Source: Fibrobacterota bacterium (GTDB taxonomy: Bacteria; Fibrobacterota; Fibrobacteria; UBA5070). From it: DNA of 29,703 nucleotides. Below the pieces are notes generated by a model. The model saw only the letters and a list, made by a program, of their open reading frames with translations, was not told the origin of the DNA and did not search any database. Both the position numbers and the translations under genes were made by a program. This document shows, one piece after another, positions 27,061 to 29,703 of this stretch. The stretch is from the NCBI GenBank assembly GCA_016715065.1, contig JADKBN010000012.1:1-29703 (forward strand), read 5' to 3'. The number at the start of each line of letters is the position of its first letter. Position 1 is the first letter of the stretch.

Positions 27061-28356
27061 CTAGGAGGGAAGGCCCTTCCTGATTTGAACGTTGTCGCCG
27101 TCCGCCCTTCGAGACGGGAGCAAAGCTCCCTCCTCAGGACGAACGGCATTTTTTGTCACTGAATCTTCTTTTCCCTCATACAGCCGCTCCCCCATCCAGA
27201 CCGCACCAGCCAGCGCTTCTTCCAGGGCTTGGCGCGGATCTTTGGAGCGGACGGCCCACGAGTTCACGTCGTGGCCTTCCGGCAAGCGAAGGCGCAAGAC
27301 CTCCAACCCTTCCAAGGCCAGGCGGGAAGCCAACTCTGAGGCGGCGGTGTCGCCGGCTTCATCTGCGTCGTACGCGATCACCACCCGGAGCAATCCCGAT
27401 TCCGTCAGAAATCGCCACAGGTCCGCGCCTACCCCGCGCACTCCGTAGGCCGTGGTCACGTTACGGAATCCCCAGCGCCACAGCGTGAGGGCATCCAGAA
27501 TTGCCTCGCACAAGATCAGCGTCCCGCCCGCTTGCCGTGCGGCTTCCAGGGCGATGGCGCCGTTGAACACCCCGCGCATCTGGCCCGAGAGGTACAGATG
27601 GTTTGGAGTGCCGGCGCGGAGGCCCGTGGTCACCTTGCGGCCATACAACCCCAACACCTCGCGCTGGCCTCGACACGCCCACGCCCCCGGCACCCGATCC
27701 CCCAAGATGGGCACCACCAGCGAGCCACACAGGTGCTCGTGCCCGCTCTCGCGATACACGCCAAGCCGCTGCAACTGCGAGCGCACCTCGGCACCACGCC
27801 GAAGTTGCTTGTCCGGGATCTCCAGGCCCAAGGTCCGGTCGGCGAAGCCCAGGCAGAAGGTCTGGATCAGCTCCCGGTCCCACAGACCGCGCCGTTCCAG
27901 GTATGCACGGGCGACGTCAGATCCCGACAACCGCCCGTTGTAATGCTCCACCACCGCCCACAAAACATCCTGGTCCGTGCTCTCGCGGGGAGCCCCAAAG
28001 CGCATCGCTGGAAGCGCCGAAACATCGATGGAATCTGGCGGCGAGGGCTGGCGGCTAGGAAAGGAAGGGCCGACGGATGGGACAAGCTCACGCAATGCCG
28101 CCACCGCTTCGCGAAGGCCAATATTGCGCGTGAGCATCAGCCAGTCCACCGCCGAACCGCCTTTGCCGCACCCGAAGCAATGCCAGAGGCCTTTGCGAGG
28201 CGTCACCCGGAAGCTCGGGGTGGACTCCGCGTGGAACGGACACAACCCCAGCCAATCGGCTCCGGCCAAGGAAAGCTGCACACCATGGGCACGGACCATC
28301 CCCAGAAGGTCCGCTGAGCGCTTCCACTGCTCCAACTGTGCCTCTCGTCCGTCCAT
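27061..28356 (-). CDS. DNA primase-like protein: CHC2 zinc finger plus Toprim
   Basis: DnaG-type primase of the integrative element. 431 codons, intact. The ATG at 28356 has GGAGGGAG about 4 nt upstream. Zinc-binding region at residues 30-70: LCPFHAESTPSFRVTP, LWHCFGCGKGGSAVDWL (C-x2-H ... C-x2-C). RNA-polymerase-type basic domain in the middle (RRGLWDRELIQTFCLGFADR). Toprim domain at 270-380: LILCEAILDALTLW (catalytic Glu) and VVIAYDADEAGDTAASELAS (DxD). The last 38 residues contain translated repeat copy 4 (NAVRPEEGALLPSRRADGDN) and the end KGLPS before TAG 27063-27061. The helicase-binding domain of chromosomal DnaG is absent. First gene of the operon, divergent from the XRE regulator. Confidence 0.9.
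   Translation of the reverse strand: MDGREAQLEQWKRSADLLGMVRAHGVQLSLAGADWLGLCPFHAESTPSFRVTPRKGLWHCFGCGKGGSAVDWLMLTRNIGLREAVAALRELVPSVGPSFPSRQPSPPDSIDVSALPAMRFGAPRESTDQDVLWAVVEHYNGRLSGSDVARAYLERRGLWDRELIQTFCLGFADRTLGLEIPDKQLRRGAEVRSQLQRLGVYRESGHEHLCGSLVVPILGDRVPGAWACRGQREVLGLYGRKVTTGLRAGTPNHLYLSGQMRGVFNGAIALEAARQAGGTLILCEAILDALTLWRWGFRNVTTAYGVRGVGADLWRFLTESGLLRVVIAYDADEAGDTAASELASRLALEGLEVLRLRLPEGHDVNSWAVRSKDPRQALEEALAGAVWMGERLYEGKEDSVTKNAVRPEEGALLPSRRADGDNVQIRKGLPS
27098..27147. repeat. Repeat family 1, copy 4, inside primase 3' end
   Basis: Starts CCGTCCGCCCTTCGAGACGG and ends CTCCTCAGGACGAACGGC, with inner stem GGGAGC/GCTCCC. It is in inverted orientation to copy 3, 70 nt away, and is translated in frame as the end of the primase. 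No clear flanking duplication (only a weak GACAA on both sides of the minus strand). Confidence 0.85.
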
Positions 28357-28419
28357 GCTCTCCCTCCCGCCTCGACACCCCAGCCCCCCAAAATTTTGGC
28401 AAGGGGCGAAAGTGACTTT

Positions 28420-28473
28420 TTGAGACTAGACCAATTTATCAGTATTAGGATACCTTTCAAGGGTACCAGTATT
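28420..28473 (+). promoter_or_regulatory. Divergent promoter/operator between primase and XRE regulator
   Basis: Plus strand: -35 TTGAGA (28420-28425), 17-nt spacer, -10 TATTAG (28443-28448). Minus strand: TTGAAA (28461-28456), 16 nt, TAAATT. Direct repeats CAGTATT (28440 and 28467) and GGATACC/GGGTACC (28448, 28461) overlap both promoters, as expected of an operator for the adjacent XRE protein. TAGGAGGA just before the ATG is the ribosome binding site. Confidence 0.6.
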
Positions 28474-28485
28474 CTTTAGGAGGAA

Positions 28486-28887
28486 ATGATCGGAACACAC
28501 CTCAAAGACATCCGGCAGAAGAAGGGCTGGACACAGCTCTATCTGTCACAGGTCTCCGGCATCCGCCAAGGAGAGCTGACCTACTACGAGAAAAACTTGA
28601 GGAACCCCACCGCTCCCAAGTTGGCCGCGCTGGCGAAAGCATTGAGCGTGCCCATGGAGGCGCTGGTCGAAGGAGCAGACCAGATCCCGGCGCTCCAGGA
28701 AATACCCGCAGAACAGTTCGTTCACGGAAACAGCACCACCGCTCAGCTCCAAAAGATCGCCAGCCAGCTCAATCCGGAGCACCAGAGAAATCTCCTGCAC
28801 CACGCCAAGCTGTTGATGATGGCGCAGGAAAACGAGCAGGCACTGAAACTCAAGAGCAGTCCGAGGAATTCGAAGAAGGTCGCCTGA
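28486..28887 (+). CDS. XRE/Cro-CI family helix-turn-helix regulator
   Basis: DNA-binding regulator of the element. 133 codons, intact; ATG with TAGGAGGA 2-9 nt upstream. HTH at residues 1-62: MIGTHLKDIRQKKGWTQLYL, SQVSGIRQGELTYYEKNLRN, PTAPKLAALAKALSVPMEAL, the classical XRE order with the W-T-Q...S...I helices. The C-terminal part (residues 75-133: QLQKIASQLNPEHQRNLLHH, AKLLMMAQENEQALK) is helical and Lys-rich at the end, probably for dimer formation. No peptidase or LexA-type autocleavage domain. It is divergent from the primase-ATPase-integrase operon and probably represses that operon and itself. Confidence 0.9.
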   Translation: MIGTHLKDIRQKKGWTQLYLSQVSGIRQGELTYYEKNLRNPTAPKLAALAKALSVPMEALVEGADQIPALQEIPAEQFVHGNSTTAQLQKIASQLNPEHQRNLLHHAKLLMMAQENEQALKLKSSPRNSKKVA

Positions 28888-28900
28888 TCTTCTGACACAT

Positions 28901-29004
28901 CCTGTCCTCTAAGGGCAGGCGGCTAGCCTACGCGGCTAGATGAACGGCTCCCGTCGCAACAGCGACGGGAAAGCTGGCCTGTTTTTCTCAGAAAGAAGAA
29001 CAGG
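28901..29004 (+). promoter_or_regulatory. Attenuator-like structured RNA upstream of the membrane protein
   Basis: Four mutually complementary segments: CCTGTCC (28901-28907), GGGCAGGC (28913-28920), GGCCTGTT (28976-28983) and AACAGG (28999-29004). 1:2 and 3:4 pair, or 2:3 pair closing a multibranch with hairpins CTAGCC/GGCTAG (28923-28937) and CCCGTCGC/GCGACGGG (28950-28969). 2:3 is followed by TTTTT (28982-28986). It could also simply be the XRE terminator. Confidence 0.5.
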
Positions 29005-29034
29005 AACAATTCCCACACATCAGGAGATGATCAG

Positions 29035-29538
29035 ATGGAAAACCATCCAGCCAAACCGGAATTTCGGTTTTCAGATGTAACCAAGACCTTCCCACAAGAG
29101 CTCCCTTCCTACGTAATCCCTTACCTGATCTGCTTCATCTTCCCGCTGGTCAATTCAGGTTTCTTCAAGGATGAGAAGCGCTTCGTGAACATCGTAACGA
29201 GCAGGATCAATCCTGACATGAAGACGGACTTGTTCAGCATGCTCGTGACAATATTGATCGTCGTGGCCATCGTATTCTTGCTTGATCGAGTGCTCCCCTT
29301 CGGCAAGAGTGCGCTGACAAATCGCGCCATCATCGAGGTTTCCAAGATCTTCTATCTACTTGGAAGCACCTTCGCAGGAACGATCACGTCCGTTCTTGTC
29401 TTCGCCTGGTACACTGGCAATGATCCGAAAATCCCGATGTCGACATACATCACGGCAAACGTGCTCGGACTTCTCCTCTTTGGAATCGGTGCAACAGCCA
29501 AGTTCTTCCTCGAACAAAAGCACAAACAGACGGCATAA
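29035..29538 (+). CDS. Small four-helix membrane protein, unknown function
   Basis: Not recognised. 167 codons, intact; the ATG at 29035 has AGGAG about 9 nt upstream. Cytosolic N-terminus (MENHPAKPEFRFSDVTKTF), then four hydrophobic segments: about residues 24-42 (SYVIPYLICFIFPLVNSGF), 66-86 (LFSMLVTILIVVAIVFLLDR), 106-126 (FYLLGSTFAGTITSVLVFAW) and 137-158 (ITANVLGLLLFGIGATAKFF), ending in a charged tail EQKHKQTA. Short connecting loops and no catalytic motif. It follows the XRE gene by 147 nt holding the structured RNA, and precedes repeat copy B, so it is probably cargo of the element. A phage-defence effector or superinfection-exclusion protein would fit such a place and size, but nothing in the sequence proves it. 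Confidence 0.75.
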   Translation: MENHPAKPEFRFSDVTKTFPQELPSYVIPYLICFIFPLVNSGFFKDEKRFVNIVTSRINPDMKTDLFSMLVTILIVVAIVFLLDRVLPFGKSALTNRAIIEVSKIFYLLGSTFAGTITSVLVFAWYTGNDPKIPMSTYITANVLGLLLFGIGATAKFFLEQKHKQTA

Positions 29539-29586
29539 ACAAAGACGCCCCGCATCCGATCCAAGGACACGAGGCGACAGAATTTG

Positions 29587-29650
29587 CCCCTAATGGTCGC
29601 CTTCGACCGTGACCGCGGAGCACGCGGCACGGTCAAGCGGGCATTAGGGG
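29587..29650. repeat. Palindromic repeat family 2, copy B
   Basis: CCCCTAATG at one end and CATTAGGGG at the other (perfect inverted ends), with the same core as copy A (CTTCGACCGTGACCGCGG, GAGCACGCGGCACGGTC). It lies 48 nt after the membrane-protein stop. With copy A it brackets the accessory region. Confidence 0.9.
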
Positions 29651-29703
29651 TTGATTTCTCCCCACTCAATTCCTTCAAATCGGCGATTAGTTCTAAAGAA
29701 ATC

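Noticed and set aside
25722..27149. Open minus-strand frame of 475 codons across the ATPase start
   Set aside because: Runs in a different frame from the Walker A and sensor motifs; composition is that of a shadow frame.
27092..27157. Possible target-site duplication (TTGTC on the plus strand) around repeat copy 4
   Set aside because: Five bases only and not adjacent to the repeat ends on both sides; chance is likely.
28936..28975. Hammerhead-ribozyme-like pieces (CTAGATGA and GGGAAA around a hairpin)
   Set aside because: The core CUGAUGA is interrupted by an extra base and stems I/III cannot be formed properly.

Overview
The window is GC-rich bacterial DNA of Gram-negative type: it has a GspE/PilB-family secretion ATPase, a TM2 protein with a pilin-like membrane segment, PEP carboxylase and coaD. 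No 16S rRNA or single diagnostic gene is present. The gene mix would fit the Fibrobacterota/FCB group, but that is a weak inference. It falls into two parts that differ in quality and content.

Part 1 (about 1-19.8 kb) is housekeeping chromosome. Almost every gene is recognisable only by joining two or three reading frames, with small indels every few hundred bases. The order is trxB (-, cut by the edge), a TM2/pilin-like membrane protein (+), an N-terminal piece of ferredoxin-NADP reductase (+), an S9 peptidase (+), a RhlE-type DEAD-box helicase (+), an unresolved 0.5 kb, an LPG-synthase/flippase-like membrane protein (+), an SDR oxidoreductase, a glyoxalase-fold protein and tRNA-Gly(CCC) (all -), then a tight minus-strand operon coaD > rhomboid protease > unknown 450-aa protein > GspE/PilB ATPase. 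Divergent from it are ppc (+), an ABM-type monooxygenase (+) and an iron-type alcohol dehydrogenase (+, overlapping start). A minus-strand set follows (PNPOx-like protein > MarR regulator > DUF4405-like membrane protein), then an RsuA/RluB-type pseudouridine synthase (+) and 0.8 kb I cannot resolve. Uniform breakage of essential genes points to uncorrected sequencing indels rather than decay.

Part 2 (about 19.8-29.7 kb) is accessory DNA with mostly intact frames, bounded by two copies of one palindromic repeat (19807-19873 and 29587-29650). It holds (a) the 3' end of an RHS polymorphic toxin with a pre-toxin HINT domain and a GH-E nuclease tip, its YqcF/SUFU-type immunity gene and a small unknown gene; (b) a 0.5 kb GC-rich, hairpin-dense element; (c) an integrative element: XRE regulator (+) divergent from an operon of CHC2/Toprim primase, P-loop ATPase, tyrosine recombinase and Rpn-like PD-(D/E)XK nuclease; (d) a four-segment, attenuator-like RNA ahead of a small four-helix membrane protein.

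The most interesting points are three. The primase and ATPase look like one ancestral polypeptide split by insertion of a short palindromic repeat: copy 3 is flanked by a perfect 10-bp direct repeat, and removing 68 nt puts both genes in one frame, separated only by a TAG. The RNA at 28901-29004 has alternating CCTG/CAGG segments that can pair in mutually exclusive ways before a T-run. The GH-E toxin carries an in-frame TAA that removes its conserved last 34 residues although its immunity gene is intact.
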